Source: Krumholzibacterium sp965370495
GTDB taxonomy: Bacteria > Krumholzibacteriota > Krumholzibacteriia > Krumholzibacteriales > Krumholzibacteriaceae
DNA length: 26,588 nt
Assembly: GCA_965370495.1 (NCBI GenBank)
Contig: CBDUUV010000024.1
Coordinates: 1-26,588, forward strand
Direction: 5' to 3'
The notes beneath the pieces were generated by a model, which saw only the letters and a program-made list of their open reading frames with translations, searched no databases and was not told the origin of the DNA. Below, in pieces: positions 1-7,174 of this stretch. Both the position numbers and the translations under genes were made by a program. Position 1 is the stretch's first letter; each line of letters starts with the position of its first letter.

Positions 1-829
1 TCTCTCTTATAATATCTTCAAGGACAGATTTTGGTTTGATCGAACGCGCGAAAACAATGACAGATCCATTGTATACCGGTGTCAGGAATACGCTCATGAC
101 CGGGAAAGTGTGATGCAGCGGCAGCAGGCAGAGAAAAATATCATCATCAGAAAAGCGTATAACACACGACAATGATTCGACATTCGCCACTAGATTACTG
201 TGGAGAAGTACGACTCCCTTCGGCTGGCCGGTTGTTCCCGACGTGTAATATATAGCAGCGGTATCCTCCGGCCTGACCTCCACCCTGCTCTGGAAAAACG
301 CGGCATCGCCACTGTTGATTCTTTCCTTGCCGGCAGCCATGATTTCGCCGAGGGATGTTGCAGCTATCCCGGCATCCTGCTCTCCGATCACGATCACATT
401 GACGCCGCGCGGGTCCATCCCCTCGACCATTTTTCTGTAGATCCCGGGAGAAACGATAAGGGATTTTGCCCCGGAGTGGAGAAGGAGGTGGCGCAGTTCG
501 TTTTCCTGCAGGTTTGTATCGAGAGGGACAATGACTCCGCCGCATGATGTTACGGCCGCATATACGATCAGCCATTCAGGGCTGTTTTCGGCCATCAGTG
601 CGACCCTGTCGCCATGTTCAATGCCCCTGGCGATGAGCCCCGAGCCAAGAAAGGAGACCAGCCTCCCGAACTCCTGGAATGAAATGGACTGATAACCCCA
701 GGAGTGTCGCTTTTTCATCGCCACGGAACTGCCATGTGTCTCTATCGCATACTGGAACAAATCCGGGAGTGTATTGATACCGAGATCGTTGAATTTTCCT
801 GGTACGATTAATTCCGCCTGGCCCGGCAT
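1..829 (-). CDS. Acyl-CoA synthetase (AMP-forming), N-terminal part, cut by window edge
   Basis: This is an adenylate-forming enzyme that would activate a fatty or other carboxylic acid as acyl-AMP and then acyl-CoA. The frame is open from an ATG at 829 down to base 1 (276 codons, no stop), so the C-terminal half lies outside the window. The P-loop signature YTSGTTGQPKGV is complete (about residues 200-211, near base 210-235), and it is followed by LLPLHHTFPVM, the second conserved block of long-chain acyl-CoA synthetases. A leader with a weak CAGGGG ribosome site precedes the ATG. It is the last gene of a minus-strand series, 208 bases after the 95-residue unknown gene, and may have its own promoter. 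Substrate cannot be read from the sequence. An acyl-CoA ligase is also found near exosortase-A polysaccharide loci, but the resemblance here is to the general FadD-like group. Confidence 0.93.
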   Translation of the reverse strand, partial: MPGQAELIVPGKFNDLGINTLPDLFQYAIETHGSSVAMKKRHSWGYQSISFQEFGRLVSFLGSGLIARGIEHGDRVALMAENSPEWLIVYAAVTSCGGVIVPLDTNLQENELRHLLLHSGAKSLIVSPGIYRKMVEGMDPRGVNVIVIGEQDAGIAATSLGEIMAAGKERINSGDAAFFQSRVEVRPEDTAAIYYTSGTTGQPKGVVLLHSNLVANVESLSCVIRFSDDDIFLCLLPLHHTFPVMSVFLTPVYNGSVIVFARSIKPKSVLEDIIRE

Positions 830-886
830 TTTTCTACCCCCTGATATCCCTGTTGGATAATGGTTAATCATTGTGCTACGGGGTTC

Positions 887-915
887 AGTCTATCCGATAA
901 GAGTTGTATGGGCAA
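887..915 (-). promoter_or_regulatory. Possible sigma-70 type promoter for the acyl-CoA synthetase
   Basis: On the minus strand TTGCCC and TAGACT are separated by 17 bases, each matching four of six consensus positions, with about 58 bases from the -10 box to the ATG at 829. This is pattern matching only. Confidence 0.25.
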
Positions 916-980
916 ATCTTTTTTTCAGCGTTTTTCAGCCGGTACCTGAGTGTGGTGGGTGGGTTGAAACACATTTCGAT

Positions 981-994
981 GCCGGGCGCCCGGC
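981..994. repeat. 14-base perfect palindrome
   Basis: GCCGGGCGCCCGGC reads the same on both strands and lies between the 95-residue gene and the acyl-CoA synthetase. There is no T-run after it on either strand, so it is not a normal rho-independent terminator. It could be a protein site, an RNA hairpin or chance in GC-rich DNA. Confidence 0.4.
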
Positions 995-1037
995 TGCCGA
1001 ATTTTCCGCTGGTATTGACGGATTTAAAATACATGTT

Positions 1038-1325
1038 CTATCCGTCTGTTTTTTCCCAGAACTGATTTCTCGATGCCAGTCCACGTGTATTTCTGGATGC
1101 CTTCCGGGAGGTTTTTTTGATCCGGCCGCTGAAACCCAGCAGTTTTCTTCCAATTTTCGAGTGCAGGGTCCGGATAGGGTCTTTTGCCCTGCGGCATTCG
1201 TACAAGGCTATTGTATACTCCCTGGGGAAGTGGCGCATCATTTCGAATATGAAATCATGAGAATCGAATTTTGGTTTCATCCTGTCAAGTATCGATTCGA
1301 AAAGGGTATCTACGAACAGTTCCAT
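1038..1325 (-). CDS. Small conserved-looking protein of unknown function (95 aa)
   Basis: I do not recognise a named family. The start chosen is the ATG at 1325, preceded by GAGGAAACGAG, and it lies 17 bases after the nitroreductase stop, so the two are probably co-transcribed. The N-terminal two thirds looks like a real folded helical protein: MELFVDTLFESILDRMKP, then FDSHDFIFEMMRHF and EYTIALYECR, ending in a basic tail rich in Arg, Lys and Ser. No signal peptide, membrane segment or metal motif is seen. Small cytoplasmic proteins with a similar FDSHDFI block occur as hypothetical proteins in other bacteria as far as I recall, but I cannot search for them. A longer in-frame start at 1349 is possible but would overlap the previous gene. 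Confidence 0.6.
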   Translation of the reverse strand: MELFVDTLFESILDRMKPKFDSHDFIFEMMRHFPREYTIALYECRRAKDPIRTLHSKIGRKLLGFSGRIKKTSRKASRNTRGLASRNQFWEKTDG

Positions 1326-1342
1326 CTCGTTTCCTCGGTTTG

Positions 1343-1843
1343 TCACCATTTCCCCCTGTGGGCTCTTGCTTCGTCGAATTGTGTTCTTGGTTCCTTTTCC
1401 TCTCCGGGGTGGCCGATCGCTATCAGGCTCAGCACGCCGATTTCTTCGGGTATCCCCAGGACTTTTCTGATTGCTGATACCCGTTCTTTCCTGGGATGGC
1501 ATCCGAGCCAGACGGAACCAAGTCCCAGGGCCGTGGCGGCGACCAGGATATTCTCTGTGGCGGCGGAGCAGTCCTGGATCCAGAAGTCGGGAGAAATGTC
1601 AAGCTGCCCGCAGACGGCGATCGCTGCTGTAGCCTCGAAGAGCATCTTTCCGTGGGGATGAGCCTCGGCAAGCGCGTCGAGAGTCTCACGTTTGGTGACA
1701 AGGACCAGGTGCCATGGTTTGCGGTTTCTTCCTGATGGCGCAGCCATTCCCGCTTCCAGAAGTTTCTGCAGGTCTTTTTCGCTGACAGGAGTATCAGTGT
1801 ATTTTCGTATACTGCGCCTTGCGAAGATAAAATCGATAGACAA
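1343..1843 (-). CDS. Nitroreductase-family FMN oxidoreductase, TTG start
   Basis: This is a 166-residue protein of the NfsA/FRP-like nitroreductase superfamily, an FMN-dependent NAD(P)H oxidoreductase acting on nitro, quinone or other acceptors, usually as a cytoplasmic dimer. The N-terminus carries the family FMN phosphate-binding block RRSIRKYTDTPVSEKDL, then LLEAGMAAPSGRNRKPWHLVLV, and a C-terminal ALGLGSVWLGC block followed by IPEEIGVLSLIAIGHPGE. A start at TTG 1843 is preferred over an ATG at 1882 because AAAGGAG sits five bases upstream of the TTG and family proteins begin close to this point (SIDFIFARRSIRKY). It is shorter than many relatives (about 180-200) but all core blocks are there. 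The next gene starts 17 bases after its stop. A role in polysaccharide synthesis is not evident. Confidence 0.9.
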   Translation of the reverse strand: MSIDFIFARRSIRKYTDTPVSEKDLQKLLEAGMAAPSGRNRKPWHLVLVTKRETLDALAEAHPHGKMLFEATAAIAVCGQLDISPDFWIQDCSAATENILVAATALGLGSVWLGCHPRKERVSAIRKVLGIPEEIGVLSLIAIGHPGEEKEPRTQFDEARAHRGKW

Positions 1844-1848
1844 CGATT

Positions 1849-1855
1849 CTCCTTT
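1849..1855 (-). promoter_or_regulatory. Ribosome binding site deciding a TTG start
   Basis: AAAGGAG on the minus strand, five bases before TTG at 1843. The only in-frame ATG upstream (1882) would place this site inside the coding region. Confidence 0.7.
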
Positions 1856-1954
1856 CTTCTCAGGATGCCTGATATCATACACTATACACAGGTAAAATCA
1901 TACAATAAACGAGGCGATATTACATGTGGTTTCTTTCAGGGCAGGACGGTTTTC

Positions 1955-3088
1955 CTATCCGCCGCGAGCCTTGTCCCATGCAGCAATACGTTTCCCGGAA
2001 AGGAACTCTATTACGGCAAAGAGGACCGACAGGTTGGTGGCAACAAAGAAAGCAGGGAGCCTCAGTATTCTCGTTCCTGAAACGAGGCCCAGAAAAGCGC
2101 TGAAATAGAATGCTATCTGGGCCAGGAATATCAAGACGGTCAACGGGTTGCGTGAAACGAAAATATTGCTGACAAGGAGGGCAAGGAGAAAAAACGGCGC
2201 CGACCATTTACATATCTTGTGCGAGAAGAGCTGGAATCCCAGGATTGGGAACCTGAACGGGTTGATGAGCGGCAAGGCATGGGAAAGGCTCTGAAGCCCT
2301 CTCAGGATGACCCTTTTCTTCGCATGGAACTCGGTCATTATATTCCTGTCAGGGATATCTTCTTCGATACTGACGGCATCCGTTTCGTAGACCGCCTGCA
2401 GCCCCTTGCTGTAGACAAGCAGCGGTTCTATGAAATCATCGTCGACTCCGGCAGGAAGGGGCGTGTACAATTCCCTGCGCATGGCGTAGATAGAACCATT
2501 GGCTCCCGTGATCGAGTGAAAAGCGTCTTCAGCCCGCTTGATCCGTTTTTCGTATCTCCAGTACAGGTTTTCATTCCCATTCTTACCGATCAGGCGCAGG
2601 TTGCCGCATACCAGCCCGACGGACGGATCGTTGAAACGGTGTGTGAGTTTTCTGACAGCGTCGGGATTGAACGACGAATTTGCGTCGGTGAAAATGATAA
2701 TCTCTGAAGTAGAAGCTTTGACGGCTTCGTTTCTGCAGAAAGTCTTGCCTTTTCTCCCTTCCACTCTGAACAGTTCGACCCGCTGGTCGGTGTATTTCTT
2801 CGTGATTTCGTCAGTCCTGTCTGTCGATCCGTCGGATACGATCACTATCTTCAGTTTGTCTTTCGGGTAATCGAGGGTAAGAGTGTTTTCTATCTTTCCT
2901 GCTATGACGTCTTCCTCGTTGTAGGCGGCGATCAGAAGGCTGACTTCGGGAGTTCTTTCAGCTGTGTCGATTTTTCTCCGTCGGCGCCCTCCGGTGATAA
3001 GTGTGAGCAACATCATCAGCAGCGGGTATCCGAAATAGGTATATGTTATGAGGATGATTGAAAATATAAATATCAAATTCATGATCAT
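1955..3088 (-). CDS. Membrane-bound family 2 glycosyltransferase
   Basis: This is a processive-type or membrane-anchored GT2 enzyme that would transfer sugars from nucleotide donors on the inner face of the inner membrane. An N-terminal membrane helix (about residues 4-30) is followed by the GT-A domain: AAYNEED at 54-60, SDGSTD at 85-90 (donor binding), TDAN at 134-137 in the place of DxD, GANGSIYAMRR at 195-205, and VDDDFIEP at 215-222 as the likely catalytic-base region. The usual QxxRW position reads KKRVILRGLQSL (about 258-268), so the Trp is absent. At least three hydrophobic helices close the protein. Length (377) fits the IcaA/hyaluronan-synthase-like group. It starts 18 bases after the deacetylase stop, and an AGGAG and AGGG pair lies upstream of its ATG. 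The pairing of GT2 and NodB-type genes recalls deacetylated N-acetylhexosamine polymers, which is inference. Confidence 0.93.
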   Translation of the reverse strand: MIMNLIFIFSIILITYTYFGYPLLMMLLTLITGGRRRRKIDTAERTPEVSLLIAAYNEEDVIAGKIENTLTLDYPKDKLKIVIVSDGSTDRTDEITKKYTDQRVELFRVEGRKGKTFCRNEAVKASTSEIIIFTDANSSFNPDAVRKLTHRFNDPSVGLVCGNLRLIGKNGNENLYWRYEKRIKRAEDAFHSITGANGSIYAMRRELYTPLPAGVDDDFIEPLLVYSKGLQAVYETDAVSIEEDIPDRNIMTEFHAKKRVILRGLQSLSHALPLINPFRFPILGFQLFSHKICKWSAPFFLLALLVSNIFVSRNPLTVLIFLAQIAFYFSAFLGLVSGTRILRLPAFFVATNLSVLFAVIEFLSGKRIAAWDKARGG

Positions 3089-3106
3089 GATACCCTGTGC
3101 TCCTGA

Positions 3107-3655
3107 CTACCCCTTCAGCAGTTTGTTGCGGATATTTTCATATCTCCGGTTACCGAGGAGTTTTTTGATACAGAGGAGAAAACCGTACCTTATCTTTTCG
3201 CCGGCCGGGGGAGAGGCCGAAACCACAGCGGCAAACCAGTCCATCCGTCTGCCCCTTGTCACCGCGAATCTCCCTGCCGGCCTGCCGGCGGCAATAGATC
3301 TGTTGACCACGGGTCTGGAGTCGTATATCCATGCGTAACCTGTGTCTTTCGCCATTTCAACTATGCGGCTGTCAATACGCCCGCCGGGAGCGGAAAAAGA
3401 GTCAATGCTCGCGCCCGTTATTTCTTCAAGCCTGCTTTTTGATCGCTTGAGTTCATCATATACTTTTTCAGGCGTCATGTCAGGGAAAAAACCGTGGGAA
3501 CATCCGTGAGACCCGACGGCCATGCCCGATGTATGAAGTTCCCGGATCATTTCTCCGGTCATGTAGCCATCCCTGCCGAAGAAACTGTTGAAACGGCCCG
3601 CGTGCCGGCTGCCGGAATGATTCCGAAATGATATCGCGAATGTGAATTTTGTCAT
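3107..3655 (-). CDS. NodB-type polysaccharide deacetylase lacking its catalytic Asp segment
   Basis: This is a 182-residue carbohydrate-esterase-4-like protein. The metal-binding HxxxH motif is present in VGSHGCSHGFF (H50, H54), as are the SFSAPGGRID block (about 86-95) and the helix EMIRELHTSGM. The first motif, TFDDG, which supplies the catalytic base and a metal ligand, is missing. The N-terminus reads MTKFTFAISF, which looks like the first beta strand that normally runs into DDG, but continues RNHSGSRHAG and joins the later GRDGYMT block. Roughly 30-40 residues of the usual domain appear deleted in frame. It starts seven bases after the TrmH-like stop. It could be inactive, a binding protein or a gene in decay. 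The C-terminal basic segment (about 145-182) is not part of the catalytic core. Confidence 0.85.
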   Translation of the reverse strand: MTKFTFAISFRNHSGSRHAGRFNSFFGRDGYMTGEMIRELHTSGMAVGSHGCSHGFFPDMTPEKVYDELKRSKSRLEEITGASIDSFSAPGGRIDSRIVEMAKDTGYAWIYDSRPVVNRSIAAGRPAGRFAVTRGRRMDWFAAVVSASPPAGEKIRYGFLLCIKKLLGNRRYENIRNKLLKG

Positions 3656-3662
3656 CTCTCTG

Positions 3663-4484
3663 TTACTTCCGCCTGATATTTCTCTGCCTGACCGCTTCGT
3701 AAATCAGAATCGAAGCTGAAACAGATACGTTAAGAGAGTCGGCGACCCCGTTCATGGGGATCGAGACGTTCAGGTCCGCTTCATCGATCCATCTTGCAGC
3801 GGCCCCCTTGTCCTCGCTCCCTACGACCAGCGCGCAGGGACCGCTGAAATCAGCATCGAAAAAGGTTGTCCCGGCTGCGGGCGTGGAAGTGATGATACTG
3901 ATATTTCTTTCCCTGAACCATACGATTGCTTTGTCGATTGTTGTTTCCATGGAAGGGACGGCAAAGACTGTTCCGAGGCTTGCCCGGATGACATTCGGGT
4001 TGTGGATCTCTGTTCCGCCTCCCGTGAGTATTATTCCGGACACTCCGGCGCCATCAGCTGTTCGAAAAACAGCTCCCTGATTGCCGGGTTTTTCAACACC
4101 ATCCATTACTATATATATCGGGTTCTCGCCCGGGCCCGGATCCCCGATTCCGGATACCGGACGCCCGGCGACCAGTATTATCCCCTCCGAGCCTGCCCGG
4201 TACGATATCTTTTCGTATACCCTGGCATTGACGGCGTGTATCGATGCTCCGGCTTCCTGCAGCCGTAAAAGGAGTTCTTCTTTCGGATCATTGCTTACGA
4301 TGGAAGGGCAATACCATGCGTCCTGAGGGGAGATGCCGCCCAGCAGGGCACGCCTGATCTCGCGTGCCCCCTCGATAATGATTAATCCGCTCAGTAGCCG
4401 TTCACGTTTCCTGTGCAGGCCGGCTACCGCCTTGACCCCGGGGTTCTGCATACTGGTTATTACAGGGTGTCCAAAATTATTCAT
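3663..4484 (-). CDS. TrmH/SpoU-family RNA 2'-O-methyltransferase
   Basis: This is an S-adenosylmethionine-dependent SPOUT enzyme that would methylate a ribose 2'-OH in rRNA or tRNA. An N-terminal substrate-binding domain (about residues 1-105, with the LIIIEGAREI strand) precedes the knotted catalytic domain. Motif 1 is GNQGAVFRTAD (134-144), a middle block is NPNVIRASLG (162-171), motif 2 is VVGSEDKGA (220-228), and motif 3 is IPMNGVADSLNVS (242-254). At 273 residues it has the usual family length. The ATG at 4484 is chosen because homologous structure begins just after it, though its ribosome site is weak; an in-frame ATG further up (4556) adds 24 residues of low-complexity, proline-rich sequence. 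Which rRNA base is modified cannot be told. It sits between PorV-like and deacetylase genes as a housekeeping insert in the operon. Confidence 0.93.
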   Translation of the reverse strand: MNNFGHPVITSMQNPGVKAVAGLHRKRERLLSGLIIIEGAREIRRALLGGISPQDAWYCPSIVSNDPKEELLLRLQEAGASIHAVNARVYEKISYRAGSEGIILVAGRPVSGIGDPGPGENPIYIVMDGVEKPGNQGAVFRTADGAGVSGIILTGGGTEIHNPNVIRASLGTVFAVPSMETTIDKAIVWFRERNISIITSTPAAGTTFFDADFSGPCALVVGSEDKGAAARWIDEADLNVSIPMNGVADSLNVSVSASILIYEAVRQRNIRRK

Positions 4485-4537
4485 CGGGTATTTGTTTCCG
4501 GGGGCCGTCCCCATCATCCATCGGGTATTTTTTCCGG
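4482..4537 (-). repeat. Imperfect direct repeat around the TrmH-like start codon
   Basis: Two copies of CCGGAAA(C)AAATACCCGATG occur on the minus strand, at 4482-4501 and 4519-4537, differing by one C. Each copy ends in ATG. The downstream ATG is the proposed start of the methyltransferase; the upstream ATG is out of frame with it (37 bases away). Confidence 0.75.
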
Positions 4538-4577
4538 AGCCGGGGGTTTTCCCCACGGTGCAGCACTCCAGCCCCTG

Positions 4578-5531
4578 CTACCGGCTGAAATGGACAGAAA
4601 CCCTGTGGAAGTTGCCGAGGTCTCCGTAGGGAGTCCATGCATAGTCGAAAGCGATCCTGCCCAGTATCCTGAACCCGCCCCCGGCGGCAAGTCCGCTGTA
4701 CTCTCTTTCCTTCTCGCCGCAATAACCGGCTCTGATACTGAAGATATCCCTGAGAGTAAGTTCTGCGCCGAAAGTTGGATAAGTTTCCTGATGCTTTGGT
4801 TTGACCAGATCAGCCGCGAATCTCAATTTTGCGATACCGGGAACCAGCGTTTTGCCGTATGATCCTCCGAACCGCAGTGTCATGGGTAGTTCCTCTTCGT
4901 GGGTGGTGAATTTTATATTTGGCCCGATATTCTGAACAGATCCTCCGATCGAGATATCGGGAAGGGGTAACCTGACGATTGCTCCGAAATCGGCGCCTGC
5001 GCCGCCCGCGGTCCAGTCTGCCAGTCTTTCCTGGAAAAACTTGATGTTGGCTCCGACTCTCAGGTTGTCGACAGGCGCTACGCTGAGGCCAAGAACACCT
5101 TCAAAGCTGTTGCTTTTCAGCGCGCTTGTAGGGTAGCCCATACTGTCGAAACCCGGTACGTCGGGGCATGACATGTATGTAAGACTGATACCGGCGCTGA
5201 AAATTCTGGCGAAATTCCTGGTAAAAAAGGCATTGTCATAGGCTGTATCCAAAATCCACTGACTGTGGAAAAGCCCGAATCCCATCTCCGACGATTCGCC
5301 CAGCATAGCCGGGTTTGTCAGCCATCCGAAGGGGTCACCTTTTATGGCCGAGCCGGTTTCTCCCATAGATATCGACCTGGTTGACACAGGCAGCGTCAGG
5401 TAGAGTGCTCCGGTGGTTCCAGGGCCGTCACTGCCATGAGATATTGCTGGAAGTACGGGAACTATCAAAAAAGAGACAATTATTCCACGGAGGTAAAAGT
5501 TGGTTAAAATTCTGCGTAAGCCCTTTTTCAT
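4578..5531 (-). CDS. PorV/PorQ-family outer-membrane beta-barrel protein
   Basis: This is a 317-residue protein with a signal peptide (basic MKKGLRR, hydrophobic core near residues 15-31) followed by a predicted outer-membrane barrel of alternating strands. The start of the mature protein matches the PorV/PorQ pattern: ALYLTLPVSTRSISMGETGSA, then GDPFGWLTNPAML, which corresponds to the family block with a conserved Asn-Pro-Ala. Repeated Gly-rich strands follow (AAPVDNLRVGANIKFFQE-like, LPDISIGGSVQNIG), and it ends with an aromatic strand SVHFSR. In Bacteroidetes PorV binds type IX secretion substrates; in other FCB bacteria these proteins have unknown partners. The start at 5531 was chosen because the signal peptide begins there; the longer frame adds 54 unlikely residues. 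Its stop is about 94 bases before the TrmH-like start. Confidence 0.85.
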   Translation of the reverse strand: MKKGLRRILTNFYLRGIIVSFLIVPVLPAISHGSDGPGTTGALYLTLPVSTRSISMGETGSAIKGDPFGWLTNPAMLGESSEMGFGLFHSQWILDTAYDNAFFTRNFARIFSAGISLTYMSCPDVPGFDSMGYPTSALKSNSFEGVLGLSVAPVDNLRVGANIKFFQERLADWTAGGAGADFGAIVRLPLPDISIGGSVQNIGPNIKFTTHEEELPMTLRFGGSYGKTLVPGIAKLRFAADLVKPKHQETYPTFGAELTLRDIFSIRAGYCGEKEREYSGLAAGGGFRILGRIAFDYAWTPYGDLGNFHRVSVHFSR

Positions 5532-5794
5532 GCCACCCGATCCTGAATTAACCGTATCATGTATCTTTTTTGCAATACAGGCAACGCTTTTTTTGCCGCG
5601 GGCTGTTTCCTGTGATTTCCCGTTGTTTCCCAGGCTGTTTGCCCAGGTATAAACTGGACATTCTGCCTGTCTTTTCCGCAACTTGCGTGCCATTTATCCT
5701 TCCTTGTGGGCATCTTTTACTTGAATCCAGATGTGTTTAAGGGAATACTAATTGCTTATCTGATTTAGAACACGGTTTATGGAAGGACCTGACA

Positions 5795-7174
5795 GTGATA
5801 TTTACCGGCCTGTACGGGCCAATATACAGAAATTTCGTATTTCCGCTCTACGATTCTGTGCTGAGGCAAAGGAAGACCTGGAGTTATTACAGGGAAATCA
5901 CGGACCTGCCCTGGGCCCCCGTGGATGAACTGGAGAAGATGAGAAAGGAAAGGCTCAGGCTGTTGCTCGAGTACTGTGGGGCACGTGTGCCGTTCTACAG
6001 AAATCTCTTCAGAGAAAAGGGGTTGGATGTTTCAGCGGGGATAGAGGATGTAAGGATCCTGGCCGATAAGGGGATAACGGTGACCAAGGAGGACCTCCGT
6101 GAGAGGTTGGATGAATTCATTTCCGATGATTACCGGAAAGAAAATCTCGTATGCAATTTCTCGGGTGGGACAACGGGAGTTCCTGTCGATCTTTACAAGA
6201 CTTTTGATACCTGGTGCCTGAGAATGGCCGTCAAGATGAGGTCGGAGGACTGGATCGGCAAAAGACCGGGCACCCCGTCCGCGATAATCTGGGGGCATAA
6301 GGCGAATCCCGGCTTTATGGAAAGGATAAAAGAACAGCTTTACTGGAATTTTCAGAACTACCGCTTCCTCTCCGCCTTGGATCTGAAGGAGAAGACGCTT
6401 GAAAAATATCTCGGGATAATCAGGCGTTATGGTGCGAAGTATATTGAGTCTTATGTCTATCCGGTCTATCTTCTTGCGGAAATCATTGAGAAAAACGGTC
6501 TCGAACCTCCCCGGCTCGACGGGATCGTCACGGGTGCCGAGAGGCTTTTCGATTTTCAGAAGGAAAAGATAGAATCGGCGTTTGGCTGTCCGGTATACAA
6601 CCGGTTCGGGTGCAGTGAGCTTACGAACATTTCCTGTGAATGCCAGCAGCATGGCGGGCAGCATATCAATGTTGATACTCTGTGGGTCGAGACCGTTGAC
6701 GCCGGTGACGATTCGGTCCTGAACGAGGAAGGCGAGGTCGTGGTCACAGACCTGATGAACTACGCCATGCCCCTCATACGCTACCGGACCGACGACAAAG
6801 CGGTGATGAGTAACAGGAGATGCGATTGCGGAAGGACTTTTCCGATGTTCGAAGCTGTTATGGGAAAAGAACTTCGGAGTATCAAGGCTCCTGACGGACA
6901 TGAATGGCACGGCAAATATTTTCAGTGGACTCTCTATGGAGTAACGGGGATATTCCGGTTCCAGTTCGTGGAAAAAGCGGATGACCATTTCGAGATGAGG
7001 ATCATACCCGATGGAAAGGTCGGCCGCGAAGAGATCAGGGCGAAGGCCTTGAAGTCTTTTTCGGAAATGGCCTCGCACGGTATAACGTTGACCGTGGAGT
7101 TCGTCGAGGATATCCCGCTGACAGGCGCAGGCAAGATGAGCTTCTTTATTTCGGAAAGGGACAGGCAGGCGTGA
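5795..7174 (+). CDS. CapK/PaaK-like adenylate-forming protein, GTG start
   Basis: This belongs to the phenylacetate-CoA-ligase-like superfamily, in the CapK subgroup seen in capsule and exopolysaccharide loci; it would adenylate a carboxylate, although its substrate is unknown. Motifs in order: NFSGGTTGVPVDLYK (121-135, ATP phosphate loop), a central helical region, YNRFGCSE (about 268-275, adenine pocket), a Cys cluster around SCECQ and RCDCGRTF, RYRTDD before it, and a small C-terminal domain ending in LTGAGKMSFFI, where the Lys would be the catalytic lysine. Length 459 is typical. GTG at 5795 is preceded by AAGGA seven bases upstream. The gene overlaps the next by four bases (GTGA), so it is translationally coupled to the glycosyltransferase. 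It is divergent from the PorV-like gene across 263 bases. Confidence 0.92.
   Translation: MIFTGLYGPIYRNFVFPLYDSVLRQRKTWSYYREITDLPWAPVDELEKMRKERLRLLLEYCGARVPFYRNLFREKGLDVSAGIEDVRILADKGITVTKEDLRERLDEFISDDYRKENLVCNFSGGTTGVPVDLYKTFDTWCLRMAVKMRSEDWIGKRPGTPSAIIWGHKANPGFMERIKEQLYWNFQNYRFLSALDLKEKTLEKYLGIIRRYGAKYIESYVYPVYLLAEIIEKNGLEPPRLDGIVTGAERLFDFQKEKIESAFGCPVYNRFGCSELTNISCECQQHGGQHINVDTLWVETVDAGDDSVLNEEGEVVVTDLMNYAMPLIRYRTDDKAVMSNRRCDCGRTFPMFEAVMGKELRSIKAPDGHEWHGKYFQWTLYGVTGIFRFQFVEKADDHFEMRIIPDGKVGREEIRAKALKSFSEMASHGITLTVEFVEDIPLTGAGKMSFFISERDRQA

Noticed and set aside
873..1661. Long plus-strand open frame (262 codons)
   Set aside because: Antisense to the nitroreductase and the 95-residue gene, both of which have real motifs or ribosome sites; sequence is Phe/Ser/Cys-rich with no domain.
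6032..7078. Long minus-strand open frame (348 codons)
   Set aside because: Antisense shadow of the CapK-like gene, whose motifs and start are clear.
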